A DNA stretch of 64,000 nt, taken from contig NZ_CP060506.1 in assembly GCF_015240065.1 (NCBI RefSeq), positions 992,001 to 1,056,000 of the forward strand. The letters are read 5' to 3'. This document shows, in pieces, positions 36,002-45,697 of the stretch (the stretch's first letter is position 1; every line of letters begins with the position of its first letter). Position numbers and translations under genes: made by a program. The DNA comes from Nanchangia anserum (lineage in GTDB: Bacteria; Actinomycetota; Actinomycetes; Actinomycetales; Actinomycetaceae). Under the pieces are notes generated by a model, which worked only from the letters and a program-made list of their open reading frames with translations, ran no database searches and was not told the origin of the DNA.

Positions 36002-36835
36002 ATGACCGCTTCCCGTTCCCGATCCTGGTCCACCTTGCCCGCCCTGCCGACAATGCGCCTCGTCGTCGCCGACATGGACGGCACCCTGTTGGATGGCGAG
36101 GGCCGTATCCCCGACGGTTTTGCCGATATCGCGCGGGAGCTGGCCGAGCGTGGCATCGTTTTCGCCCCGGCATCTGGACGACAGCTGGCGACGCTTACCG
36201 ACATGTTTCCCGACCTCGATAGCTTTGTGGCCGAAAACGGGACGATCATCTCGCATGCTGGCCGGGCGCGGGCAACAACCACGCTGCCCGACGGCGTGTG
36301 GCGCGACGTCGTTCAGCGCGCTCGCACGCTCGCCGGCATCCCGCGCGTCGGCATCATCGTGTGCGGCGTGGCCTCGGCCTATATCGAGGATTCGCGAGAG
36401 GACATCACCCGCGAGGCATCCCGCTACTATCACCGGTTGCGCACCGTTGAGGACCTGCTCGAGATCGAAGATCAGGTTGTCAAAATCGCCATCTACGATG
36501 CCGTCGACGCCTCGGCACGGGTAGCCCAGCTGGGCGAGATCGCTGAGTGCGCAGAGTTCATTGTCTCGGGCCAGAACTGGCTCGACATCATGCCCACTGT
36601 CGCCTCAAAGGGCCGGGCGAGCCTGGAACTCGCCGAGTCGCTGGGCATCGCAGCCGAGGACATCGTGACGTTTGGCGATTTCCTCAACGACATGTCGCTC
36701 ATGACGCTCACCCCGTGGTCATTCGCCATGGCCAACGCACACCCCGACGTTCGAGCGGCAGCCGCCTACGAGGCACCGGCGAACACCGAGGCGGGAGTCA
36801 TTCAGGTGCTTCAGCGTCTACTTGGTCTCGCCTGA
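36002..36835 (+). CDS. Cof-type HAD-IIB phosphatase
   Basis: A 277-residue phosphatase of the Cof/YidA kind. Motif I is VVADMDGTLLD, motif II SGRQ, a capping domain fills about residues 95-190, then the family pair SKGRASLELAESLGI and motif IV TFGDFLNDMSLMTL. It acts on small phosphorylated metabolites such as sugar phosphates or flavin/vitamin B6 intermediates; the exact substrate is unknown. The ATG at 36002 follows TACGGT by 7 nt. It converges on, and overlaps, the chorismate mutase gene by 18 bp. Confidence 0.87.
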   Translation: MTASRSRSWSTLPALPTMRLVVADMDGTLLDGEGRIPDGFADIARELAERGIVFAPASGRQLATLTDMFPDLDSFVAENGTIISHAGRARATTTLPDGVWRDVVQRARTLAGIPRVGIIVCGVASAYIEDSREDITREASRYYHRLRTVEDLLEIEDQVVKIAIYDAVDASARVAQLGEIAECAEFIVSGQNWLDIMPTVASKGRASLELAESLGIAAEDIVTFGDFLNDMSLMTLTPWSFAMANAHPDVRAAAAYEAPANTEAGVIQVLQRLLGLA

Positions 36836-37171
36836 GTTCGCCTCGTCGCCGCGAACCTCGACGGCGATGGCCTCATGGTGGCGAATGACTTCGTCGACAA
36901 TGAAACGCAGAAACTTCTCGGCAAACACGGGGTCCAGCCCCGAATCGTCGGCCAGGCCACGCAGCCGCGTGATCTGGCGCGCTTCGCGCTCGGGATCGGC
37001 CGGAGGTAGGTTCTTCTCGGCCTTCAACACGCCCACGCGCTTCGTGCAGGCGAAGCGCTCGGCGAGGAGATGGACGAGGGCGGCGTCGATATTGTCGATC
37101 GTCCGCCGGGCCTGAGCCAGCTCGGCGGGGATGTCGGCGGGTTCGCGGAGGGGGCGATCGTGCGGACTCAT
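36818..37171 (-). CDS. Chorismate mutase (AroQ type)
   Basis: A 117-residue all-helical chorismate mutase converting chorismate to prephenate for Phe/Tyr synthesis. The AroQ helix pattern is visible: RRTIDNIDAALVHLLAERFACTKRVGVLKAEKNLPPADPEREARQ with the active-site Arg/Lys/Asp/Glu positions. TAGGAG is 6 nt before the ATG. It lies 7 bp after clpX and is probably co-transcribed with it. In mycobacteria a small chorismate mutase needs the class II DAHP synthase for activity. The DAHP synthase at 21-22.4 kb could play that role here. Confidence 0.85.
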   Translation of the reverse strand: MSPHDRPLREPADIPAELAQARRTIDNIDAALVHLLAERFACTKRVGVLKAEKNLPPADPEREARQITRLRGLADDSGLDPVFAEKFLRFIVDEVIRHHEAIAVEVRGDEANSGETK

Positions 37172-37178
37172 GGCTCTC

Positions 37179-38441
37179 CTAGGCCGATTGGCGCTCGCCG
37201 GTGTCGCTCACCGACTCGAGCATGGTCGGCTCGGCCTCGCGGTTGACCACGTCGGCCGTGATCGTGACCGCGCGCACGTTCGGGCGCGAGGGCACCTCGT
37301 ACATCGTGTCTTTGAGGACGTCTTCCATGAGCGTGGACAGCGCACGTGCACCCGTCCCCCGCTCTTGCGCGAGATGGGCCAGCGCGGCAATCGCATCGGG
37401 GGTGAATGTCAGATCGACCCCGTCGAGCGAGAACAGATACTGGTACTGCTTAATCAGCGCGTTCTTCGGCTCAGTGAGGACTCGGACCAGTGCGTCCTCG
37501 TCCAATGCCGTCACGGTCGTGAGCACCGGCAGCCGCCCGATGAACTCAGGGATGAGGCCGAATTTGTGCAGGTCGTCTGCGGTGACCTTCGCGTACAGGT
37601 CCCCGTGCTCCTTCGCGCTCTTCAGGTCCGAACCGAAGCCCGTCGAGCGCTGCCCCAGGCGCGCCTTGACGATCTCCTCAATTCCGGCAAATGCCCCTGC
37701 CGCGATGAAGAGGATGCCCGAGGTGTCGATCTCGATAAAGTCCTGGTGCGGGTGCTTGCGTCCGCCCTGCGGCGGCACCGAGGCCTGTGTCCCCTCGATG
37801 ATCTTCAGCAGCGCCTGCTGGACGCCTTCACCCGAGACATCGCGCGTGATCGAGGCGTTCTCGCCCTTGCGCGCAACCTTGTCGATCTCGTCGATGTAGA
37901 TGATGCCGTGCTGAGCCTTCTCGACGTCGTTGTCCGCAGCCTGAATGAGGCGCAGCAAGATGTTCTCGACGTCTTCGCCGACGTAACCGGCCTCGGTCAG
38001 CGCCGTGGCATCGACGATGCAGAAGGGGACGTCAAGAAGCTTGGCGAGCGAGCGCGCCAGATGGGTCTTCCCCGTCCCCGTGGGGCCGAGCAGCAAGATG
38101 TTCGACTTCGTCATCGCCATGTCGACGTCGTCGCCGCGGCCTTTGGCGCGCACGCGCTTGTAGTGGTTGTAGACGGCGACGGCCAGCGACTTCTTGGCGC
38201 GGTCTTGGCCGATGACGTACTGGTCGAGGAAATCCGTGATCTCACGCGGAGTCGGCAGGCGCGTCAGCTGCGAGCTCGCCGCCGCGCTCAGCTCCTCCTC
38301 CATGATCTCCTGGCACAGCGTGATGCACTCATCGCAGATATACACGCCGGGTCCGGCAATGAGCTTGCGCACCTGCTTTTGCGACTTGCCGCAAAACGAA
38401 CAGGTCAGCAACTCGATGTTGTCAGGCATGGTCGGGGCCAC
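37179..38441 (-). CDS. clpX: ATP-dependent Clp protease ATP-binding subunit ClpX
   Basis: The AAA+ unfoldase that feeds ClpP. The 420-residue protein has the N-terminal zinc domain (CSFC at 14-17, CDEC at 36-39), Walker A GPTGTGKT, Walker [10 protein letters not shown], the GYVGEDV pore loop, the IGF-type ClpP-docking region near LGQRSTGFG, and a sensor-2 [11 protein letters not shown] 38441 with GAGAGG upstream is used; ATG 38429 is an alternative. It is separated from clpP2 by a hairpin, so it probably has its own promoter. Confidence 0.95.
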   Translation of the reverse strand: MAPTMPDNIELLTCSFCGKSQKQVRKLIAGPGVYICDECITLCQEIMEEELSAAASSQLTRLPTPREITDFLDQYVIGQDRAKKSLAVAVYNHYKRVRAKGRGDDVDMAMTKSNILLLGPTGTGKTHLARSLAKLLDVPFCIVDATALTEAGYVGEDVENILLRLIQAADNDVEKAQHGIIYIDEIDKVARKGENASITRDVSGEGVQQALLKIIEGTQASVPPQGGRKHPHQDFIEIDTSGILFIAAGAFAGIEEIVKARLGQRSTGFGSDLKSAKEHGDLYAKVTADDLHKFGLIPEFIGRLPVLTTVTALDEDALVRVLTEPKNALIKQYQYLFSLDGVDLTFTPDAIAALAHLAQERGTGARALSTLMEDVLKDTMYEVPSRPNVRAVTITADVVNREAEPTMLESVSDTGERQSA

Positions 38442-38507
38442 GTGCGCCTCTCTTTCCGCGTCGTCCTTTCCACCCTAGAGTCCCGCTGGCAACCTTGCGA
38501 CATGACA

Positions 38508-38543
38508 CTCGCGCGGGCCGGCAAAAGCACCGGCCCGCGCGAG
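38508..38543 (-). terminator. Terminator after the clpP operon
   Basis: A perfect 14-bp stem (38508-38521 with 38530-38543) with an 8-nt loop, directly after the clpP2 stop and before clpX. No U run follows. Confidence 0.75.
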
Positions 38544-38559
38544 CACATATTATCGCCGC

Positions 38560-39193
38560 CTAGTCGGCCTTACGCGGCTGCAGCACCTGATCGACGAGCC
38601 CATAGTCGAGGGCATCCGCAGCCGTCAGGATCTTGTCGCGCTCGATGTCACGGCGCACCTGCTCGACGTCGCGGTTCGAGTGCGCGGCCAGGGTGTTCTC
38701 GAGCCATCCGCGCATCCGGTCGATCTCGGCGGCGACGATCTCGATGTCCGAGGCCTGCCCACGCATGCCCTCCATCGCCGGTTGGTGAATGAGGACGCGC
38801 GCGTTCGGTAGTGCGAGGCGGCGCCCCGGCGCACCCGCGGCGAGCAGCACGGCCGCGGCCGACGGCGGCCTGTCCGAGACACACCGTCTGGATCTGCGGC
38901 TTGATGTACTGCATCGTGTCGTAGATCGCCGTCATGGCCGTGAACGACCCACCCGGCGAGTTGATGTACATCGTGATCATGGCGTCGGGGTCCTGGGCCT
39001 CGAGCACCAACAGCTGTGCCATGACGTCGTCGGCCGAGGAATCGTCGACCTGCACGCCGAGGAAGATGATGCGGTCTTCGAACAGCTTCCCGTAGGGGTC
39101 CTGCCGGCGATACCCGTAGCTCGTGCGCTCCTCAAACTGCGGCAACACGTAGCGCGAGGTCGGGGTGGGACCGGAGATCATCTGAGGGTTCAC
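38560..39193 (-). pseudogene. clpP2: ClpP2 protease subunit, frameshifted at the catalytic serine
   Basis: The second ClpP paralogue, whose start overlaps the clpP1 stop by 4 bp (GTGA). The N-terminal part ([44 protein letters not shown]) is canonical. The frame then shifts, and the C-terminal part ([24 protein letters not shown], later the catalytic Asp region) is intact in another frame. Removing the extra base at about 38863 gives [14 protein letters not shown], restoring the active-site Ser and a protein of about 210 residues. Both ClpP subunits are needed in related actinobacteria, so an error in the sequence is the simplest reading. True loss of this subunit is possible. Confidence 0.88.
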
Positions 39194-39828
39194 GCGTCCT
39201 CCTTCGAGCTTGCCGACGCCGAACCGCCGCCCGAGACGGAGGCAGCGGAGGAGACAATGTGGTCAATGAAGCCGTATTCGAGCGCCTCTTCCGCCGTAAA
39301 CCAGTGGTCGCGGTCCGAGTCGGCGTTGATCTGGTCGACGGTCTTGCCCGTGCGTTCGGCGTTGATGCCCGCCAGCTCGCGCTTCATCTGCAAGATGAGG
39401 TCGGCGTTGATGCGGATGTCCGAGGCCGTGCCTCCGACACCGCCCGAGGGCTGGTGCATGAGAATGCGCGTGTGCGGGGTCGCGTATCGCTTGCCGGGCG
39501 CACCGGCTGTCAGCAGCAGCTGCCCCATCGAGGCGGCCATCCCCATGGCGACAGTGACGACCTCGGGCTCGATGTACTGCATCGTGTCGTAGATCGCCAT
39601 GCCCGCCGTCACGGAACCACCGGGCGAGTTGATGTAGAGGTAGATGGGCGCCTTCGGGTCCTCGGCAGCCAGCAGCATCATCTGGGCGCAGATGCGATTC
39701 GCGTTGTCGTCGCGCACGTCCTCACCGAGCCAGATGATGCGTTCCTTCATGAGCTTGGTGAATACCCCGTCCGAGAAGGCGCTAGGGCGGGCCTCCTCGC
39801 CATGGGACTGCGGTACCTGAGTCGTCAC
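39190..39828 (-). CDS. clpP1: ClpP1 protease subunit
   Basis: A 212-residue serine protease subunit of the ClpP tetradecamer. The catalytic Ser is in [12 protein letters not shown], His in [10 protein letters not shown] and Asp in the [13 protein letters not shown] region. AGGAGG lies 9 nt before the GTG start at 39828. It heads a clpP1-clpP2 operon. In actinobacteria the two subunits form a mixed complex that works with ClpX and ClpC1 in protein quality control. Confidence 0.94.
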   Translation of the reverse strand: MTTQVPQSHGEEARPSAFSDGVFTKLMKERIIWLGEDVRDDNANRICAQMMLLAAEDPKAPIYLYINSPGGSVTAGMAIYDTMQYIEPEVVTVAMGMAASMGQLLLTAGAPGKRYATPHTRILMHQPSGGVGGTASDIRINADLILQMKRELAGINAERTGKTVDQINADSDRDHWFTAEEALEYGFIDHIVSSAASVSGGGSASASSKEDA

Positions 39829-39870
39829 GAGCTTTGTCCTCCTATGTGATTCCCACCCAACTTAACGCAG

Positions 39871-39901
39871 CACGCCGCCCCGAATGGAGCGGGGCGGCGT
39901 G
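39871..39901 (-). terminator. Second of two tandem hairpins after tig
   Basis: A perfect 12-bp stem (39871-39882 with 39890-39901) and 7-nt loop, following the hairpin at 39918-39948 in the direction of tig transcription. Confidence 0.75.
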
Positions 39902-39917
39902 GTTTCGCTGTTGGCGT

Positions 39918-39948
39918 GAGTGGCGGGGCACCGGGCGCCCCGCCACTC
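39918..39948 (-). terminator. First of two tandem hairpins after tig
   Basis: A perfect 11-bp stem (39918-39928 with 39938-39948) and 9-nt loop, 9 bp after the tig stop. Confidence 0.75.
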
Positions 39949-39957
39949 CTCACCTCG

Positions 39958-41308
39958 TCAGTTTTCCGAGTTCTCCTCGTCGGCTTCGTCCTGGGCCTCG
40001 GCCGCGGCTTCGGCGGCCGCCGCCGCGTTCGCCTCGGCATCCTGCGCGGAGGAGCCAAAGACGACGGACATGTCGATCTCGTTGCCCTCGGTGTCGCGAA
40101 TATCGGCTTCCTTCAGCAGCTCGCCGACGGCCTTCGACCGGGCCATTTCGTCGTGGATCATCGCCACCTGGTTGCGATCGCCCAGCAGCTGCATGGGGTC
40201 GATGCCATAGGACTGGGTCATCGCGAGGATGTTGTCGAACAGTTCCTTCTGGTCGATCTCAACGCCACGGGCGCGCACGACGTTGTCGAGGAGGATCTGG
40301 TCACGCAGGCCAGCACGCAGCTCGTCCTCGGCCTGCTTCTTGTCCTCGTCGGAGGCGTCCTCGGCGACGCGATTCTTCAGCGCGTCGGCCAACACGCCGG
40401 CGGGCAGGGGCACCTCAACGGCCTCGCGCAGGTGATCGAGGACCTTGTCGCGTGCCTCGACAGCCTGCTCGGACACCATCGACTTCGCGACGTCGCCGCG
40501 CACCGATTCCTTGAGCTCGTCAACGGTGTCCCACTCGGACGCCATCTGGACGAAGTCGTCGTCGAGCTCGGGCAGCTCGCGTTCCTTCACGGCCTTCAGG
40601 CTCACCGTCACGGTTGCGTCCTCGCCGGCATGCTCGCCACCGCGCATCTGCGAGGTGAACGTCGCATCCTGACCGACCTCGAGACCGGTCAGCGCCTCGT
40701 CGATGCCCTCGAGCAGGGTGCCCGAGCCAATTTCATAGGACACGCCCGACATCGAATCGATCTCGTCGCCGTCGATCTCGGCCTTCAGGTCGATCGACGT
40801 GAAGTCGCCGTCCTGGGCGGCGCGCTCGACGGCCTTCAGGGTGCCGAAGCGCTGACGCAGGGCCGTGATCTCGTCATCCACCTGGGCGTCGGTTACCTCG
40901 ACCGGAGCGACCTCGATGGCCACGCCCTCGAAGGAGGGGATCTCGAGGGTCGGTAGGACCTCGACCTCGACCGTGAACTTGAGGTCGCCCTCGCGCTTGC
41001 CCTCGACGTTGGGCAGGTCGGTGACGTCGACCTCGGGGGCGCCCATCGGCGTCGAGGTCGTTCTCGGTGATCGCCTGCGCGTAGTAGTCCTGCAGGTTCT
41101 GATTGACGGCCTGCTCGATGACATAGCCGCGACCGATCCGCTGGTCGATGATCTGCGCGGGCACGTGGCCACGGCGGAACCCGGGAACGTTGACCTGGTC
41201 GCTCAGGTCTTTGTACACCGAGTCGAGGGCCGGCTTCAGTTCGTCGTAGGGAACCTCAACCGAGATCTTGACCTTGGTGGCTTCCAGGGTCTCCACGCTG
41301 CTCTTCAT
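39958..41308 (-). pseudogene. tig: Trigger factor, frameshifted
   Basis: The ribosome-associated chaperone and prolyl isomerase. The N-terminal ribosome-binding domain is read from ATG 41308 (MKSSVETLEATKVKISVEV, with the signature VPGFRRGHVPAQIIDQRIG). After ENDL the frame changes; GAPEVDVTDLPNVEG and the rest (FKBP-like domain, C-terminal arms, Ala/Glu-rich tail) are in a second frame. One extra base near 41051-41056 explains this. The joined protein has about 449 residues, normal for the family. A TAGGAT box (41380-41385, minus) and two small hairpins make up its leader. Confidence 0.9.
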
Positions 41309-41419
41309 GCAGTTCGCTCCAAACGTTGGTCTCTCACTCCCGATGGGAGCCCCACGAGTGTGGGCACAATCCGCGCCCCATCCTAGTGACGTTGACGGCC
41401 CTCAGACAATTCTTCCCCC

Positions 41420-41899
41420 CTAGTCTGCCCCGCGCATGTGGTCAAGGACGCGCTGGGAGTCGAGCACCTTGAGGTAGCGCAGCGGCTCGAGATCGGTGCG
41501 CAGCACGTATTCCGTGAGCTGATCGCGTAGCGTAGAGCGCAGGTCCTCGGGATCCCACGGCTTGGTGATGTAGTGGTCGAGGCTCGCCTCGTTGAGCGCG
41601 CGAATCGTGTCGGCCAGATCCGCCTGACCGGTGACGAGGACCGTGCGCGCGTCGACGGTGCGTTCGTCGTCTTGCATCTCGACGAGGAAGTCGACCCCGG
41701 TCTTTCCCGGCATGCGGTGATCGGCCATGACGACGGCGACGACGTCGCCATCCGCATCAACCTCCTCGACGACGTCCCACGCGTCGTCAACGTCCTCGGC
41801 CGGCTCGATGCGGATCAGCGACGCGAACGGATCGAGGTCTCGCAGCAGGGCGTGGCGGACTTCGGGTTCGTCTTCCAAAATGATGACGGCAAGATTCAT
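41420..41899 (-). CDS. Stand-alone response regulator (receiver only)
   Basis: A 159-residue protein: a receiver domain (ILEDEPEVRHALL acidic pair, phospho-acceptor Asp60 in MADHRMPGKTG, Thr in LVTGQADLAD, Lys in YITKPWD) plus about 40 residues of helix, with no DNA-binding or enzymatic output domain. It therefore probably acts through protein contacts or feeds back on the kinase. ATG 41899 has GGAG 8 nt upstream and lies 4 bp after the histidine kinase stop, so the two are a cognate pair. Confidence 0.88.
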   Translation of the reverse strand: MNLAVIILEDEPEVRHALLRDLDPFASLIRIEPAEDVDDAWDVVEEVDADGDVVAVVMADHRMPGKTGVDFLVEMQDDERTVDARTVLVTGQADLADTIRALNEASLDHYITKPWDPEDLRSTLRDQLTEYVLRTDLEPLRYLKVLDSQRVLDHMRGAD

Positions 41900-41903
41900 G
41901 GTG

Positions 41904-43877
41904 TTACTCCTCAATCGGTGCTGCCTCGGGGGCAGGCCCCGCGATTGGCAGCGTGATGGTCATGCAGGCCCCGTGCGCGCCGTTGGACGCCTTGATGGAC
42001 CCGTCGTGGGCGTCAATAATCTGGCGGCAAATCCCCAGCCCCATTCCCAGGCCGTAGTGGACCGTGCCCTGTTTGGTGGTGAAGCGTGGCAAGAAGATCC
42101 GTTCGAGCAGGTCCTCGGCAATCCCCGGACCGTTGTCCTCAAAGCGAATGCGGATGTGGTCGTTGCCGCGCCGGGCAGTCGTGATGGCGATTTCCGGGTA
42201 ATCGGTCACCTCAGCCATGGCTTCGGCGGCGTTGATGACGACGTTGGTCCACACCTGTTCCAACCGCGAGGGGTAGCACGTGATCGGTGGCAGGTCGGGG
42301 GCATAGTGGCGCGTTATCGTCACGCCCGCCAGCTGGGGGCCGGCAAGGCGCAGCGTGTCCTCGATTCCCTCGTGGATGTCGACGTCGTGGACGAGATAGT
42401 CCCCGGAGCGCGAATAGGAGCGCAGCGACTGGACGAGACCGGTGATGCGCCGCGCGGCTAGCTCAATGTCACGGATAGATGAGCCGATCTGGTGCAGCGA
42501 CTGTAGCGGGGCGAAATCGTCGCCCCGACGCACCAGCGCCTGTGCTGCGGCAACGTCGGTGATTCCCATCTGAACAAGCTGCGCTGCCACACGGCGATCC
42601 CCGATGGTCTGGGCGAGGTCGCGAGTGAGGCGACGCTGTTCGCGCGGGGCCAGCCACTCCCCCTCACGTGCCGCGTCCAGCACGCTGCGCCCCGCCTCGA
42701 GCGCCGGTAGGGCGCTGACCAGGGCCGCCGTATCGGTGGCCAGGTGGTCGGCCGAGCGGGTGATCGCGGCGATGGGATTGTTCAGCTCGTGCGCGATACC
42801 CGCCGCCATCTGGCCGAGCATGGCGAACTGGGCCGCTTCCTCAAGTTCACTGCGCGCGGCCTTGAGCTCCTCGGCCGTGGCCCTCGCCGTCGTCTCGTGC
42901 TCGATTTCTAGCTGATCGGCTAGGCGTTCCTTTTCGATGTGCAGCTGCTCGGCACGCACGAGCCGGTCCGACAGCGCCCGCATCGACACCATCGCCAGCA
43001 GCGAGGCGATGCCGGGCTGCTTCGCCATGACGCGCTCGAGCTGCTCCATCGTGATGCGCACGGCCTGCACGGGCGTCGTCGTCTTCGCCGTAAACGACGC
43101 CAGCGAGCGCCGCGTGAACGAGTTCAGTCCGATGAGCGGCCCCGAGGACGCGTGGTGCAACAGCACATCGGCGCCCTCAGACGAGGATTGGTGCAGCGCG
43201 ACCGAACCCGACAGGACAAGGAACACGCCGTGCACGGGCCAGCCCTGCCGGGTCAGGTGAACCCCTGCGGGAAGCTCCAGGCGCGGACGCGGTCCCAGCT
43301 CCTCCTCAATGACCGAGAGCAGGTGCGCGGCAAGCTGGGCCGACGTCATCTCGAGCTGGCGCGAGAATTCGACCGCGCCGTGGGTCAGCAGGTGGTGGGC
43401 ACGCTGATCGAGCTCGGGCGACCACGGATCGTCCGGGTGGCGATACGTGGCCCACCGCACGAGGCGGCGTGCGAGCTGGCGCCCGAGCACCTGCGTCGTC
43501 ACGGGATCGGTCATGACCGACAGCATCTGCCCGGCATCCAGCGAACGAGCCAGGTCGTCGTGGCTCTCGCGGGTGGTGACGAGGATGAAGCGTGCCTCGG
43601 CAAATTGTTCCGAGGCGGCCAACCGATCAATGGCATCGTCGATGTTGCCCACCGAGGAGGTGACGATACACGCGGGAATATAGGTATGGGCCTCGCGCCC
43701 GATGGGCGGCAAGCCAGCGAGCGCTGCCTCGACGTCGGGAAAATCGGGCAGCTCGAGAAAATCGATGATGGCCCCAACGTGGGCGCGCGCTTCGTCAAGG
43801 GCCGACAATTCGCCAATGACGGGGACGATGAGGCGCGGAATCCCCGCCGACGCGGACGGCTGAATCTGTGATGCCAC
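41904..43877 (-). CDS. Histidine kinase with cyclic-nucleotide-binding-like domain
   Basis: A 657-residue soluble sensor kinase. Residues 1-150 look like a degenerate receiver. About 190-310 form a cNMP-binding-type beta-barrel (LPAGVHLTRQGWPVHGVFLVLSGSVALHQ, PLIGLNSF). A coiled-coil linker leads to the HisKA domain with His363 in GIAHELNNPIAAI, then a HATPase domain (NVVINAAEAMAEV, DNGPGIAEDLLERIF, GLGMGLGICRQII). No TM helix is visible, so it senses an internal signal. It is 9 bp downstream of a dicarboxylate transporter gene and 4 bp upstream of its regulator: one three-gene operon. Confidence 0.88.
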   Translation of the reverse strand: MASQIQPSASAGIPRLIVPVIGELSALDEARAHVGAIIDFLELPDFPDVEAALAGLPPIGREAHTYIPACIVTSSVGNIDDAIDRLAASEQFAEARFILVTTRESHDDLARSLDAGQMLSVMTDPVTTQVLGRQLARRLVRWATYRHPDDPWSPELDQRAHHLLTHGAVEFSRQLEMTSAQLAAHLLSVIEEELGPRPRLELPAGVHLTRQGWPVHGVFLVLSGSVALHQSSSEGADVLLHHASSGPLIGLNSFTRRSLASFTAKTTTPVQAVRITMEQLERVMAKQPGIASLLAMVSMRALSDRLVRAEQLHIEKERLADQLEIEHETTARATAEELKAARSELEEAAQFAMLGQMAAGIAHELNNPIAAITRSADHLATDTAALVSALPALEAGRSVLDAAREGEWLAPREQRRLTRDLAQTIGDRRVAAQLVQMGITDVAAAQALVRRGDDFAPLQSLHQIGSSIRDIELAARRITGLVQSLRSYSRSGDYLVHDVDIHEGIEDTLRLAGPQLAGVTITRHYAPDLPPITCYPSRLEQVWTNVVINAAEAMAEVTDYPEIAITTARRGNDHIRIRFEDNGPGIAEDLLERIFLPRFTTKQGTVHYGLGMGLGICRQIIDAHDGSIKASNGAHGACMTITLPIAGPAPEAAPIEE

Positions 43878-43886
43878 GGCGCTGTC

Positions 43887-45333
43887 CTATCCGATGAAGC
43901 CGATGAGGGACCAATAGGCGGGAATGAGGAAGACGAGCACCAGCACGCCCACGCCGCCAACGATGAGGCCGTTGATCGCCATCGACTTCGTCGTAACTTC
44001 GCCCGAGGAGTAGGCAATGGCATTGGGCGGGGTCGAAATCGGCAGGCACATGGCCAGCGAACACGCGATCGCCAAGACGACGCCGATCTGGACCGCGGAA
44101 TCGGCCAGCGATCCCGTCGCCAGCGACAGCCCCAACGGAACCAGCAGGTTCGCCGTGGCCGAGTTCGAGATGACGTTTGACAGGGCGAGGGCGAACAGCG
44201 CCAGCCCGAGGAAGAGCGCGACGCCGGGCAGGCTCGCCCAGTCGATCGACCCGACCAGCCACTTGTCCAACCCCGTCGCGCCCACGCCGTCGCCCAGGGC
44301 GATACCGCCGCCGACGAGCCACAACACGGGCCAGTCGAGCGCCTTCAAATCCTTGCCCGTCATGACGGAGGCACCGAGCAGAACGACGACCGGCACGAAC
44401 CCGACGATGTAGGACGACACCCCGTGGAAGACCTCGGTCATCCACAGCAAGATCGTGGCGCCGGCCGTGACGTAGAAGATGATCTCGTTCTTGGACGTGC
44501 CGAAGTGGGCGTCGAGCCCGACCTCGATGACTGCGTCCTTCGGGATCATCGTGAAGGCGATGAGTGCCCACGCCAGGAACAGCATGATGAGCATGTACGG
44601 CGTGGCGGCCAGCGTCCAGTCAAAGAAGGACACGTCGATGCCACGTTGACTCAGCGCCGCCAGAGCGATGGCGTTGGGCGGGGTTCCCACGGGCGTGCCG
44701 ATGCCGCCGATATTGGCGGCGACGGGGATAGATAGAGCCACACCGGTGCGAGCCTTGCCGGGTGGCAGCGAGGCAATGACGGGTGTAAGGACGGCGAACA
44801 TTGTCGCCGTCGTCGCCGTGTTCGACATGAACATCGACAAGACACCGGTCACGAGCATGATGCCGAGCACCGTCGCGCGCGGCGAACCCTTAAACGGCTT
44901 GAGAAATACGGCGGCGATGCCCCGGTCAAGCCCGTATTTGGCGGCACCATCGGCGATGAGGAAGCCGCCGAGGAACAGCATGACGACGGGGTTGGCCAAC
45001 GCGGAAAAGAAGTCTTGGTAGGCCGGGGCATCCTTGGCGACGGGCAGCAGCGCCTTATCGGAGACGAGAAGGATCTCCGCCAAGATGACGAAGACGGCCG
45101 TGGCCACGCGGGATCGCTTCGGTGACCCACAGGATGATGGCGGCGATGAAGATCGAGAGCATCCGCTCCCCCGGCTCGCCCAGTCCGGGGATGTCGATAA
45201 AGAACGGAATGATAAAGCCGATGACCGCCAGAATCTGGCCGACGATCTGGAGTTTTGTCTGGTGTTGTTGGGGTCGTTTGCCGCGCACGCGAGCTTTGCG
45301 GGCCGGGGATGCGACACGTGATGACTGGGCCAT
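43887..45333 (-). pseudogene. DASS-family (SLC13-type) anion transporter, frameshifted
   Basis: A divalent anion:sodium symporter-type protein for dicarboxylates or related anions, with about 11 TM helices. Signature regions are SNTATTATM, GTPVGTPPNAIAL, NSATANLLVPLGLSLA and LPISTPPNAIAYSSG. The N-terminal 75 residues (ATG 45333, AGAGG upstream; ending LWVTEAIP) are in one frame and the rest in another. The break at 45106-45112 is explained by one extra or two missing bases. Two missing fits the family motif TEAIPLPVTA better. It leads the operon with the sensor kinase and regulator. Confidence 0.86.
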
Positions 45334-45457
45334 CGGATACCTCTTTGTCGGTCGATGTCGTTGGTCATCATCGTATCGACGAGGCCCGCTACGCGCGGGC
45401 AAACGAAGGACAAAAGTCCCGAAACCGTTTATCGACTGCCATTCGCGATCAACTCAG

Positions 45458-45531
45458 TCGGGGCGACAGGATTTGAACCTGCGACCCCCCGCTCCCAAAG
45501 CGGGTGCGCTACCAAACTGCGCCACGCCCCG
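45458..45531 (-). tRNA. tRNA-Pro (anticodon TGG)
   Basis: A 74-nt cloverleaf: acceptor CGGGGCG/CGCCCCG, anticodon stem CCCGC/GCGGG with loop TTTGGGA, T-loop GGTTCAAATCC. The CCA end is not encoded. Confidence 0.93.
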
Positions 45532-45597
45532 TCGCCGCGTTGGCGACCAGCAAGCAGGATACGCTATGCTGGTCGAGCGCCGCCAACCGGTGCTGCC

Positions 45598-45668
45598 GCG
45601 AGTGTCGTTCAATGGTAGGACTTCAGCCTTCCAAGCTGATAATGCGGGTTCGATTCCCGTCACTCGCT
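45598..45668 (+). tRNA. tRNA-Gly (anticodon TCC)
   Basis: A 71-nt cloverleaf: acceptor GCGAGTG/CACTCGC, anticodon loop CTTCCAA, T-arm GGGTTCGATTCCC. CCA is not encoded. It lies directly beside a lower-GC islet and could mark an insertion site. Confidence 0.94.
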
Positions 45669-45697
45669 CCGCTTGTTCAGTTGTTTGCACGATCTCG

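Noticed and set aside
39871..39948. Tandem GC hairpins considered as a 6C-type small RNA
   Set aside because: The loops lack the C-rich motifs of 6C RNA; position right after tig fits ordinary tandem terminators.
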